NCBI RefSeq assembly: GCF_002368415.1
Contig: NZ_AP018290.1
Span: forward strand, 4,601,614 to 4,665,613
Length of the DNA stretch: 64,000 nt
Reading direction: 5' to 3'
Source: Calothrix sp. NIES-4105
GTDB taxonomy: Bacteria; Cyanobacteriota; Cyanobacteriia; Cyanobacteriales; Nostocaceae
Of this stretch, positions 18,358 to 26,533 are shown piece by piece. Each line of letters opens with the position of its first letter. The stretch's first letter is position 1. The position numbers and the translations under genes were made by a program. The notes beneath the pieces were generated by a model, which was not told the origin of the DNA, searched no databases, and saw nothing but the letters and a program-made list of their open reading frames with translations.

Positions 18358-19365
18358 ATGATAACAATCACAAATAAATTACTAGCAACTGACGTTATTG
18401 TTTTGCTGATTGCGGCAATCTTAGACTATTTAATTGGTGACCCAATCAAGTGGCTTCATCCAGTGCAAGTCATGGGGTGGGCAATTTCTCGTTTAACTAA
18501 CATCGCTTTATTCTTATGTAAGAATTCTTTTATGCAGCGAATTGCCGGAATTTTCCTGGCTAGTATCTTAATATTTAGCACTTATACTCTCAGTGCATTA
18601 CTGATTAAAATTATTTCATGGATACATCCACTACTGGGAATCACAACTGAATGTATTCTACTTGCTAGTTGTTTTGCCGCAAAAAGTTTAAGAAACGCTG
18701 CGGAAACTGTATTAGAACCATTAATTTTAGAAGATATTATCCGCGCGCGTTTAAATCTGAGTCAATTTGTCGGACGCGACACTGAAAATCTGACTTCATC
18801 CGAAATATTGCGTGCTGTCTTAGAAACTGTAACTGAAAATGCTACTGATGGCGTTATGGCGCCTTTATTTTATGCAATTCTCGGCATCATCATTAGTGCA
18901 TATATACCAAAAATTGAATTTGTATCTTTAGCGTTAGCATATAAAGCCAGCAGTACCCTTGATTCAATGGTAGGTTATAAACAACAACCTTACACCTATT
19001 TAGGTTGGTTTAGCGCGCGAATAGAAGATTATTTAACTTGGGTACCTTGTCGTTTGACTGTAATAACCTTAGCGTTAATCTCTTTTAAACCTTTATATAT
19101 ATGGAATATTTGCTGTCGTGATGCAGTATTAGACCCCAGTCCTAACTCTGGGTGGAGTGAATGCGCTTATGCTGCCATACTAGGAGTACAAGTAGGAGGC
19201 GCCAACTCTTACCAAGGAGTAATTAAACATAAACCGAAATTGGGAAATAACATTCACCCAATTCAACCCCAAACAATCCGAGATTCGCTGCAATTAACAA
19301 GATATTCGTTTTTAATATGGTTGGGGGTAGCTACATCTATAGGCTTTTTACTGATAAACAGGTAA
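18358..19365 (+). CDS. cbiB: Adenosylcobinamide-phosphate synthase CbiB/CobD
   Basis: A 335-residue integral membrane enzyme. It joins adenosylcobyric acid to (R)-1-amino-2-propanol (phosphate), forming the nucleotide-loop arm of (pseudo)cobalamin. Family marks: LDYLIGDPIKWLHPVQVMGW at the N-terminus, TENATDGVMAPLFYAILG, YTYLGWFSARIEDYLTWVP, and DPSPNSGWSECAYAAILGVQ. About five to six hydrophobic helices. It lies between Rrf2 and pyrR. Many cyanobacteria call it cobD. Confidence 0.93.
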   Translation: MITITNKLLATDVIVLLIAAILDYLIGDPIKWLHPVQVMGWAISRLTNIALFLCKNSFMQRIAGIFLASILIFSTYTLSALLIKIISWIHPLLGITTECILLASCFAAKSLRNAAETVLEPLILEDIIRARLNLSQFVGRDTENLTSSEILRAVLETVTENATDGVMAPLFYAILGIIISAYIPKIEFVSLALAYKASSTLDSMVGYKQQPYTYLGWFSARIEDYLTWVPCRLTVITLALISFKPLYIWNICCRDAVLDPSPNSGWSECAYAAILGVQVGGANSYQGVIKHKPKLGNNIHPIQPQTIRDSLQLTRYSFLIWLGVATSIGFLLINR

Positions 19366-19404
19366 TCATAAATATAAAGCTTAAAAATTAGGGACACTAA
19401 GCAT

Positions 19405-19947
19405 ATGAATCTGTCTGCGAAAGTAGTTGAGATTCTTTCACCTGAAGAACTTCGTCGTACTGTAAATCGTCTAGCTTCGCAAATTATCGAAAAAAGCCGT
19501 GATTTATCGCAGTTAGTACTTCTTGGTATTTTTACAAGAGGGGTACCACTAGCTGAACTACTCGCGCGTCAAATTGAAGCAATGGAAGGAATTTCCATCC
19601 CTGTTGGAGCATTAGATATAACATTTTACCGAGATGACCTAGACCAAATTGGTCTACGAACACCAGCAAAAACTGATATACCCTTTGACTTAACAGATAA
19701 AACAGTTGTTCTTGTTGATGACGTAATATTTAAAGGTAGAACAATTCGGGCAGCTTTAAACGCTGTTAATGAATATGGCAGACCAGAAGTAATTCGTTTA
19801 GCCGTGCTAGTTGACCGAGGTCATCGAGAAGTCCCAATTCATCCCGACTTCACAGGTAAACAGCTACCTACTGCTCTAGAAGAAATTGTCAAAGTTTACT
19901 TAAATGACTTCGACGGACGCGACGCAGTTGAACTCATTAGTTCTTAA
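19405..19947 (+). CDS. pyrR: PyrR: pyr regulator / uracil phosphoribosyltransferase
   Basis: 180 residues, usual length for PyrR. The PRPP-binding loop is [19 protein letters not shown] at about residues 99-117; [13 protein letters not shown] and [11 protein letters not shown] fit the type I phosphoribosyltransferase fold. In Firmicutes PyrR binds pyr mRNA in a UMP-dependent way; in cyanobacteria it may act mainly as a UPRTase. It starts 39 bases past cbiB on the same strand, likely the last gene of this unit. No pyr operon genes are adjacent. Confidence 0.93.
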   Translation: MNLSAKVVEILSPEELRRTVNRLASQIIEKSRDLSQLVLLGIFTRGVPLAELLARQIEAMEGISIPVGALDITFYRDDLDQIGLRTPAKTDIPFDLTDKTVVLVDDVIFKGRTIRAALNAVNEYGRPEVIRLAVLVDRGHREVPIHPDFTGKQLPTALEEIVKVYLNDFDGRDAVELISS

Positions 19948-20018
19948 TATATTGATGAGTTGGGGCAATAGATATTAATATTTATTAATATACTGTTAAC
20001 AAACTTTACCTCCAGCAT

Positions 20019-20186
20019 ATGAATCTTTTCCTAGTGGCTATAGACAAAGCATCTTACAACTCGCATCTCCAGACAATCTTAACTTTTGTAGGCATCGGAG
20101 GATTTTTAGCAGCTACAATTCTTGGCTCAATAGGCTGGTACAACTCGAAGCGTCCCCCAGGTTGGGAAGCTAGCGATAGGCGCTAA
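20019..20186 (+). CDS. Small single-helix protein, Psb35-like candidate (55 aa)
   Basis: An ORF of 55 codons from ATG 20019 to TAA 20186. The product has a polar N-terminus (MNLFLVAIDKASYNSHLQ), one membrane helix (TILTFVGIGGFLAATILGS) and a tail GWYNSKRPPGWEASDRR. The helix followed by WYNSKRPxGWE resembles, from memory, the small cyanobacterial photosystem II assembly protein Psb35 (Ssl2148 type); this was not checked by a search. Upstream TTACCTCCAGC gives no normal ribosome site. It lies 71 bases after pyrR, same strand. Confidence 0.6.
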   Translation: MNLFLVAIDKASYNSHLQTILTFVGIGGFLAATILGSIGWYNSKRPPGWEASDRR

Positions 20187-20230
20187 ATTGGGTACCAAAA
20201 GTTCCAGAACAAAAAAAACAAGATTAGGTG

Positions 20231-20296
20231 TAGGGTGCGTGAAAGCCATTACAATCTCCAACAAAACGAAAAATTAATCTGCTTTCACGCACCTAC
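20231..20296. repeat. GGTGCGTGA inverted-repeat element, copy A
   Basis: Arms GGTGCGTGAAAGC (20234-20246) and GCTTTCACGCACC (20281-20293), perfect 13-bp inverted repeat, edge TAGG. One of six copies in this window; its left 24 bases are almost identical to copy E at 61701. It lies beside the stop of the NTF2-like gene. Confidence 0.9.
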
Positions 20297-20307
20297 TAAT
20301 GGCGCCA

Positions 20308-20688
20308 TTACCTCATAATCGGACTTGCATGGTGGTGTACCAAATACCACTTGCCACCAAGCAGTTCAAATATATTAGTAGCAAGTGATTTCGCTTCGAT
20401 TTTGCGGTTTGCTGCAAACTGCATCACATTTTCAATCAAGATAACATAGGCAGTATTTTCACGTACTTCAACAGAAATAATTTCTTGGTTAATTTCAACA
20501 TAGGCAGTATTCTTAAATATTCTTTGCCAAGAATCTCGAATATCTTTCCAACCGCGTAAAGCATCCCATCCTGGGTGAATACAAATACTAGCAGTACCTT
20601 GCGACCACACACTGCTCATCGCTTCGATGTCTTTTTTTTCAAAAGCACGGTAGAAAGCATTGTTCGTATCTAAAACTTCTGTTTTCAT
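20308..20688 (-). CDS. NTF2-like / SnoaL-like domain protein
   Basis: 126 residues with the cone-fold pattern of the NTF2/SnoaL superfamily: NNAFYRAFEKKDIEAMSSVW at the start, then CIHPGWDALRGWKDIRDSW, and a final strand pair FELLGGKWYLVHHHASP. The IHPG...G...I..SW pattern is common in proteins annotated as DUF4440/SnoaL-3-like ketosteroid-isomerase folds. Substrate or partner is unknown. The gene is bracketed on both sides by copies A and B of the GGTGCGTGA inverted-repeat element. Confidence 0.85.
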   Translation of the reverse strand: MKTEVLDTNNAFYRAFEKKDIEAMSSVWSQGTASICIHPGWDALRGWKDIRDSWQRIFKNTAYVEINQEIISVEVRENTAYVILIENVMQFAANRKIEAKSLATNIFELLGGKWYLVHHHASPIMR

Positions 20689-20710
20689 AACTTATAACTT
20701 ATAACTCGCG

Positions 20711-20777
20711 TCGGTGCGTGAAGGCTATTAGATTATTAGCTTCGTTTAGGAATTGTTGGTAGCCTTCACGCACCCTA
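20711..20777. repeat. GGTGCGTGA inverted-repeat element, copy B
   Basis: Arms GGTGCGTGAAGGCTA (20713-20727) and TAGCCTTCACGCACC (20760-20774), perfect 15-bp inverted repeat, right edge CTA. The inner stem AAGGCTA/TAGCCTT differs from copy A on both sides in a matched way. It lies just upstream of the NTF2-like start. Confidence 0.9.
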
Positions 20778-20784
20778 CTCCACC

Positions 20785-20814
20785 TGTAGAGACGCGATAT
20801 ATCGCGTCTCTACA
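20785..20814. repeat. GTAGAGACG palindrome, copy 1
   Basis: A perfect 30-base palindrome with half-site TGTAGAGACGCGATA. Three other copies are at 45452, 50994 and 56814. It is followed at once by heptamers (CACTCAG) that run into the stop of the next minus-strand gene. It may serve as a terminator for that gene. Confidence 0.9.
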
Positions 20815-20815
20815 C

Positions 20816-22711
20816 TCAGCACTCAGCACTTTTAACGGCGCCAATAGTTTGCAAAAGTTGCTTGGCAGTGTAGGGTTTAGGTAAAAAGGCTTTAACACCC
20901 ATTTCAGTAACATTATTTATTTTATCGCTAGAGAGAAGTCCGCTAACAGCAATAATTTTGACACCTGGGTTAATCTTTTGTAGAGTCCGAATAGTAGTTA
21001 GTCCATCCATTGCGGGCATAATCATATCGGTTAACACGATTTCGATTTTATCGCGGTGTTCAGCATATAAAGCAATTGCTTCGATGCCATCGCTAGCTGT
21101 CATCGTTTTATAGTTATAAGCTTCTAAGGATGTTTTGGTGACATCGCGAATTGAATCTTCATCATCGACGACCAATATTAACTCTCCATTGCCTTGTGGT
21201 AATTCAGTTTCACCTTCTTCTACAACTTCAGGAATTTGCTGTGCTGGTAAGTAAACTTGAAATTTACTGCCTTTGTTGACATCACTCAAAACATTAATAA
21301 ATCCTCCATGACTTTTAACAATTCCTAAAACTGTAGAAAGTCCCAGTCCAGTACCTTTACCAAGTTCTTTTGTGGTAAAAAATGGTTCAAATATACGGTC
21401 TAAAACATCCGAAGGTATACCAACGCCCGTATCTATAATTGTTACTAGTATGTAATTACCAACTCGTGCTTCAATATTCATCTTGACAAAATTTTCATCA
21501 ATAAAAATATTTTCAGCTAATATTTCTAATTTTCCACCATCAGGCATTGCATCGCGCGCGTTAACACAAAGGTTCATCAAAACTTGATGAAGTTGAGTTG
21601 CATTACCTAAGACAGTCCACAATCCTGGATGAATGTTGGCAGATACTTGAATCGATTTTGGAAATGTTTCTTTGATAATTTGTTGAATTTCGGCAATTAG
21701 GTGCTTAATTTGCGTCATTGTACGCTCACCTTCAATGCCACGTGTAAATGATAATACTTGCTTGACTAAATTGGCGCCGCGTTTAGCGTTAGATACTAGT
21801 ATTGGTAAAAGTCGTTTACTGCGTTCATCGTGTAACTGCGATTCTAGAAGTTGTGCTGTCATTAAAATTGGCGCCAACACGTTGTTCAGGTCGTGAGCAA
21901 TACCACTTGCTAAAGTACCAATACTTTCTAAACGTTGCGCGCGGAAAAACTGAGCTTCTAACTGTTTTTTTTGCGTTATATCAGTATTTACCACAAGAAC
22001 AGCTTGTGCTTTATTATCAAATTCTGGTACTAGTGTCCAACGGCTTTCAACGATGATTACACTGCCTGATTTAGTCGTTTGTTTTAACTCGCCTTCCCAC
22101 GCACCATTTTTTAAGAGGATATTAAAAGCTGATTGTAATTGTGATAAGTTCTTTTCTTGCCAAAGCTCTATTGTTTGCTTACCAATAGCTTCTTCTTCCT
22201 TCCAACCGTACAAACGTTCTGCGGCTTTATTCCAAAAAAGTATTTGATTTTTTAAATTACAAACAAAAATGGCATCAGTAGCAACATCAAGTAACGCTGC
22301 TTGTTCACGAATTTTACGTTCCGCGCGCTTTCGTTCTAGTGCGTAGCGAATCGAACGTTCGAGTAATGCTGCATTAAGTTGACTTTTTTCTAAATAATCA
22401 GCGGCGCCAGCTTGCATTGCTTCAATATCAATATCACGTTCGCCTTGACCTGTCAGTAAAATCATCGGCGCACTCGCACCAGAAGCTACAGCAACACGTA
22501 GTAATTCCAAACCATTACCTTCACCCAAGCGATAATCAACAAGATAAACATCGTGCTGACGTTTCGCTATCTCCCTGAGTCCAGCATCATAACTGCTAAC
22601 CCATTCTAATTCGCATCCAGCCACCTGAAATTCAAAAAACCAATCACGAGTTAAGATGTAATCATCTTCATCGTCATCGATAAGAAGCACCTGGATGGGG
22701 CTATTTTTCAT
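20816..22711 (-). CDS. Hybrid kinase REC-PAS-HisKA-HATPase-REC
   Basis: 631 residues. Order: receiver 1 (about 6-125, phospho-acceptor D59), PAS (about 138-250), HisKA with H273 in GIAHDLNNVLAPI, ATPase (about 365-490: NARDAMPDGG, DTGVGIPSD, GKGTGLGLSTVLGIVKSHGG), receiver 2 (about 511-625, D562 in LTDMIMPAMDG). It is a soluble phosphorelay kinase with no membrane helix. Its last codons (KSAEC) are written by CACTCAG heptamers. The kinase-receiver half is a close paralogue of that of the 26534-29383 kinase. It follows a response regulator gene by 15 bases, so they are probably co-transcribed. Confidence 0.93.
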   Translation of the reverse strand: MKNSPIQVLLIDDDEDDYILTRDWFFEFQVAGCELEWVSSYDAGLREIAKRQHDVYLVDYRLGEGNGLELLRVAVASGASAPMILLTGQGERDIDIEAMQAGAADYLEKSQLNAALLERSIRYALERKRAERKIREQAALLDVATDAIFVCNLKNQILFWNKAAERLYGWKEEEAIGKQTIELWQEKNLSQLQSAFNILLKNGAWEGELKQTTKSGSVIIVESRWTLVPEFDNKAQAVLVVNTDITQKKQLEAQFFRAQRLESIGTLASGIAHDLNNVLAPILMTAQLLESQLHDERSKRLLPILVSNAKRGANLVKQVLSFTRGIEGERTMTQIKHLIAEIQQIIKETFPKSIQVSANIHPGLWTVLGNATQLHQVLMNLCVNARDAMPDGGKLEILAENIFIDENFVKMNIEARVGNYILVTIIDTGVGIPSDVLDRIFEPFFTTKELGKGTGLGLSTVLGIVKSHGGFINVLSDVNKGSKFQVYLPAQQIPEVVEEGETELPQGNGELILVVDDEDSIRDVTKTSLEAYNYKTMTASDGIEAIALYAEHRDKIEIVLTDMIMPAMDGLTTIRTLQKINPGVKIIAVSGLLSSDKINNVTEMGVKAFLPKPYTAKQLLQTIGAVKSAEC

Positions 22712-22726
22712 AATTGCCTCCCCCGT

Positions 22727-23173
22727 CTAGAACGGTAGTTCTACAATTTCAAACCAGTATTTTCCAATTGTTCGCATCACTTCAACTAAAGATGCAAAAT
22801 TCATCGGTTTGATGATGAACGAATTTGCACCTAAATCGTATGTACGATATATATCTTCTGGAGCTTTGGAAGTTGTCAGTACAATTACTGGGATTTTCCG
22901 TAATTCTGGGTCATCTTTAATTTCCTTGAGCGCTTCACGACCGTCTTTCTTGGGCATATTTAAATCAAGTAAAATCAGCCCAGGACGAGGTGAACTGCTC
23001 AAAGATACATACTGACCCCGATGATATAAAAAATCCATCAACTCCTCACCGTCTTTAACTATATACAGTTCGCTTGACAATCGACTTTCAGCCAATGCCT
23101 CGCGCGCTAACATGCAATCGTCTTCATCATCATCAGCTAATAGAATTTTTACAGTTGTCTGCCGACCCTTCAC
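22727..23173 (-). CDS. Stand-alone response regulator (REC only)
   Basis: 148 residues from GTG 23173, chosen because AAGGAG lies ten bases upstream (23182-23189 on the other strand) and because the protein then opens directly with the receiver (VKILLADDDEDDCMLAREAL). A longer frame to 23242 is unlikely to be used. Phospho-acceptor D in LILLDLNMPKKDGREALKEI; conserved T in VIVLTTSKAPEDI and K in SFIIKPMNF. This matches the Rcp1-like CheY type in cyanobacteria that serve phytochrome-class kinases. It is immediately upstream of the hybrid kinase and may serve as its partner or that of the next kinase. Confidence 0.9.
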   Translation of the reverse strand: MKGRQTTVKILLADDDEDDCMLAREALAESRLSSELYIVKDGEELMDFLYHRGQYVSLSSSPRPGLILLDLNMPKKDGREALKEIKDDPELRKIPVIVLTTSKAPEDIYRTYDLGANSFIIKPMNFASLVEVMRTIGKYWFEIVELPF

Positions 23174-23344
23174 TATGCATTTTCTCCTTTTTGATAACAA
23201 TAGTATTGGTTTAGTATTAAATCTCAATATAAAATGTGACAATAATACATATTCTTTTTAACTACACAAAAAACTGGTTTCTACTCCAAATTGTCGTTTT
23301 TATTACAAGTTATCGATCAGAAACCCGGTTTCTAAAATCAAACT

Positions 23345-26260
23345 TTACTTACTTAACGGTAATGTCACGATAAAGAAAGCACCTTGTCCAGGTTGACTTT
23401 TGGCAGTAATGGTTCCCTGGTGTCGCTCAACAATTTTACGGCAAATAGCTAATCCGATACCTGTTCCGTCATATTCGCTACGTCCATGCAATCGTTGGAA
23501 AACTTGAAAAATGCGGTCACAATACTTTTCGTCAAATCCAATCCCGTTATCTTTGACTATAATTTTATACATTTGTATATCATTTTCTTGCGTGATTATC
23601 TCGCTATAAATACTTACAACGGGTACTTGATGAGGACGGTGAAATTTCAAAGCGTTGCCAATTAAGTTTTGTAATAATTGTCGCATTTGAAGCGGATCGG
23701 CATTAATCGTAGGTAAATCGCTCAACTCAATACGTCCAGAAACTTGTGCAATAGTTACTTCCAAATCACATAACACTTCGGATACTATTTGTGACAAATT
23801 AACAGGCACAAATGGTTGAGCGCGCGTTGTTACACGCGACAATGTTAATAAATCTTCGATTAGTGCCTGCATACGCCCAGCTGCATTTTGCATTCGTTCA
23901 AGGTAATCACGTCCTTGAAGAGAAAGACTATCATTACATGTACTTTTAAGCCTATCTCCAAATGCTTTAATCTTTCGCAGTGGTTCTTGTAAATCATGAG
24001 AAGCAATAAAGGCAAATTGTTGCAGTTCCTCATTGGAACGGGTAAGTTCTTGACGCTGTAATGTTTCCTTCTCTAAAAGTTTTGCTTGAGCAAGAGCAAC
24101 ACCTATTTGGTCGGCAAGTTGACGCAATAGTTCAGTTTCCCAGGTCGTCCAGATACGAGGACACCCACATTGATGGGCGATTAACAACCCCCACAGTTGA
24201 TTTTGGAGCAAAATCGGAACAACAAGGTTTGCTTTGACGGCAAATTGCTGCAAAAATTGAACATGGCAATCTTGAATACTGCCATCTTCAATATCTGCCC
24301 GTGAAGAAATGTTTCCGATTCGGTATTTTTGAATATAATTTTCACTAAAGCAAGGGTCATAGATTTCTCTACCTAACATTACAGGAAAACCAGGAACAAC
24401 AGCTTCTTGAACTGCCGTCACCGCACCGTTTGAACGTAAACGCAAAACTAACACACGGTCAGCGTTGAGTAATTTTTGGACTTCAGTAACGCTAGTTGAG
24501 AGAATTTCGTCGATTTGCAGCGATTGACGAACCTTTAAAGTAAAATCTGCAAATAATTGAGAACGTAAATTCTGACGTTGTAACTCTTCTTGAACCCGCT
24601 TACGCTCGGAAATATCCATCATCGCGCCAATCATCCGCACAGCTTTGCCTTCTTGTCGGACAACATAACCTCTATCCAAAATATACGCATACGAACCATC
24701 GGCGCGCTCAAAGCGATACTCGTTTGACCAAACTTGTTCGCCGCTATCAATAACTGTTTGCATATTAGTGACGATCCGCCACTTATCATCAGGGTGAATG
24801 CGGTCGCGCCACCAAGTCGAATTTGAGCTAGCATCATTTGTTGAATAGCCAAATAATGTTTGAACGCTTTCATTCCACCATACCCGGTCAGTTATTAAGT
24901 CCCAGTCCCATACAGCATCATTTGTTGCTTGCGCGAGTATTTGAAATCTTTCTTCGCTTTGCTGCAATCGCGTTTCGGCTAACTTACGTTCAATCGCTGT
25001 TGCTAAAACATTGGCAATTGCTTGTAAAAAGAAAACTTCATCGCGGTTATAGTTTCTCTTTAACTTTGAATAGGCGCCTAGAACACCAAACGGTCGTTCT
25101 TTACCGTGAATAACAACACTAACACCGCTTTCCACATTATGCTCTGCTAATAATTGTGGCTTAGTAAATCGGGCTTCATTTGCAAAATCATTAACAATAA
25201 CTGGTTCAGGAGAAATCAATGTAAATTGAAATTGCGACGAGAACCCAGCACTAAATACCTTTCCTACTAGTGAAGAGCCAAATCCAACTGCGGAACGTAA
25301 TAGAAAGTTATTTTCATGCGCGCGCAATTCTAATATTTTACAATATTCAAGCCCTAAACTTTGGGCAATTACAACTACCGCTTGCTGCAATAAGTCATTT
25401 AGACTGGAACCTGCCAGGGCTAATTGGCTTAATTGGGCTATCATTGCTTGGCGGTTAGCGTATATTTCTAGTGCTTCTTCTGATTGCTTACGCTTGGTAA
25501 TGTCCATATCAACTCCCGACATTCCTACTGCTGCACCTTTCTCATCACGAAACACAACACCTTTGCTTGCCATCCAGCGAGTTGTATTGTCAGGTAACAA
25601 AACTCGAAATTCTAAATCATATTCTGCCTCTTCTTCAACCGCGCGCTTAATTGCATGGGTAACTAAATTCCTGTCCGATGGATGGACGCAACGCATAAAA
25701 GCATCATAAGTACCTGCAAATGTGCCTTTTTCTAATCCAAATAAAGATTCTTTATCATCCGACCAAGTAACTGTATTAGTGATAATATTCCAATCCCAGA
25801 TACCCATTTGGGCAGACCTTAAAGCCATCACTAACTGTGCCTCACGTCGCAATGCGTACTCTGTTTGCTCTTTCAATTTTTCCATTGTGTGTTTGGCTTC
25901 GAGCAAACGACGAACGCGCTGACGCAAAACTTGCCAATGAATTGGTTTAGTTATGTAATCTGTAGCACCGGATGAAAACGCGCGTTCTACCGAAATTTGG
26001 TCAGCAAGCCCTGTAACCATTAATATTGGAATTTCAGTTTTAGTAGCTCGTAACTGGGCACAGCAAGTAAAACCATCCAGAGTACCCATCAAAGCATCAA
26101 GCAGTACCATATCTGGTTGTCGCTTTTGGTATAACAACAACGCCTCCTCACCACTAGATGCTTCTATTATTTGATATCCTGAGTGCTGAAGTAACTCGCG
26201 TAATTGAATACGAGTCAAAGCATCATCATCTACAACTAGAATTAAATTATTCATTTTCAA
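23345..26260 (-). CDS. REC-PAS-GAF-PAS-GAF(CBCR-like)-HisKA-HATPase kinase
   Basis: 971 residues. Receiver (about 5-120, D55 in MVLLDALMG), PAS (about 140-258), GAF 1 (about 275-425), PAS/PAC (about 435-555), GAF 2 (about 565-725), HisKA with H755 in FIASHDLQEPLRKIKAFG, ATPase (about 850-970: NLIGNALKFHRP, DNGIGFDEKY, GTGIGLAIC). GAF 2 holds DPCF (C637) and DCHVQFL (C665-H666), then VKANLVVPILLQNQLWGLLI: the two-cysteine pattern of DXCF cyanobacteriochromes, so it may bind phycocyanobilin and sense light. No membrane helix. The kinase type resembles phytochrome-class HWE-free HisKA proteins. It lies in a sensory cluster of four genes on one strand. Confidence 0.92.
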   Translation of the reverse strand: MKMNNLILVVDDDALTRIQLRELLQHSGYQIIEASSGEEALLLYQKRQPDMVLLDALMGTLDGFTCCAQLRATKTEIPILMVTGLADQISVERAFSSGATDYITKPIHWQVLRQRVRRLLEAKHTMEKLKEQTEYALRREAQLVMALRSAQMGIWDWNIITNTVTWSDDKESLFGLEKGTFAGTYDAFMRCVHPSDRNLVTHAIKRAVEEEAEYDLEFRVLLPDNTTRWMASKGVVFRDEKGAAVGMSGVDMDITKRKQSEEALEIYANRQAMIAQLSQLALAGSSLNDLLQQAVVVIAQSLGLEYCKILELRAHENNFLLRSAVGFGSSLVGKVFSAGFSSQFQFTLISPEPVIVNDFANEARFTKPQLLAEHNVESGVSVVIHGKERPFGVLGAYSKLKRNYNRDEVFFLQAIANVLATAIERKLAETRLQQSEERFQILAQATNDAVWDWDLITDRVWWNESVQTLFGYSTNDASSNSTWWRDRIHPDDKWRIVTNMQTVIDSGEQVWSNEYRFERADGSYAYILDRGYVVRQEGKAVRMIGAMMDISERKRVQEELQRQNLRSQLFADFTLKVRQSLQIDEILSTSVTEVQKLLNADRVLVLRLRSNGAVTAVQEAVVPGFPVMLGREIYDPCFSENYIQKYRIGNISSRADIEDGSIQDCHVQFLQQFAVKANLVVPILLQNQLWGLLIAHQCGCPRIWTTWETELLRQLADQIGVALAQAKLLEKETLQRQELTRSNEELQQFAFIASHDLQEPLRKIKAFGDRLKSTCNDSLSLQGRDYLERMQNAAGRMQALIEDLLTLSRVTTRAQPFVPVNLSQIVSEVLCDLEVTIAQVSGRIELSDLPTINADPLQMRQLLQNLIGNALKFHRPHQVPVVSIYSEIITQENDIQMYKIIVKDNGIGFDEKYCDRIFQVFQRLHGRSEYDGTGIGLAICRKIVERHQGTITAKSQPGQGAFFIVTLPLSK

Positions 26261-26533
26261 ACAAGATTTATTTATTTTTTAATTAACTATTTCTAATTAC
26301 CAAAATAATAACGATTCGTAATTATATAGCTATTCTTGTAAATTATCGTAACATATTGATTAATCGAACTAATCCTTAAGACATATATCAATTACTTTTT
26401 TTCTATGATAATCTTAATCATAACTCTATTAAGCAATAAAATTTAGTAATTATTAATGTAAAGGAGTTATAATCCGACACGCACGTCGGGAATGTCAAAC
26501 ATAGTTTCTATTATCTAACAAATTAATCAAAAT

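Noticed and set aside
23174-23242. Longer start for the response regulator
   Set aside because: GTG 23173 has AAGGAG upstream and begins right at the receiver domain; the extension is hydrophobic and unrelated to the family.
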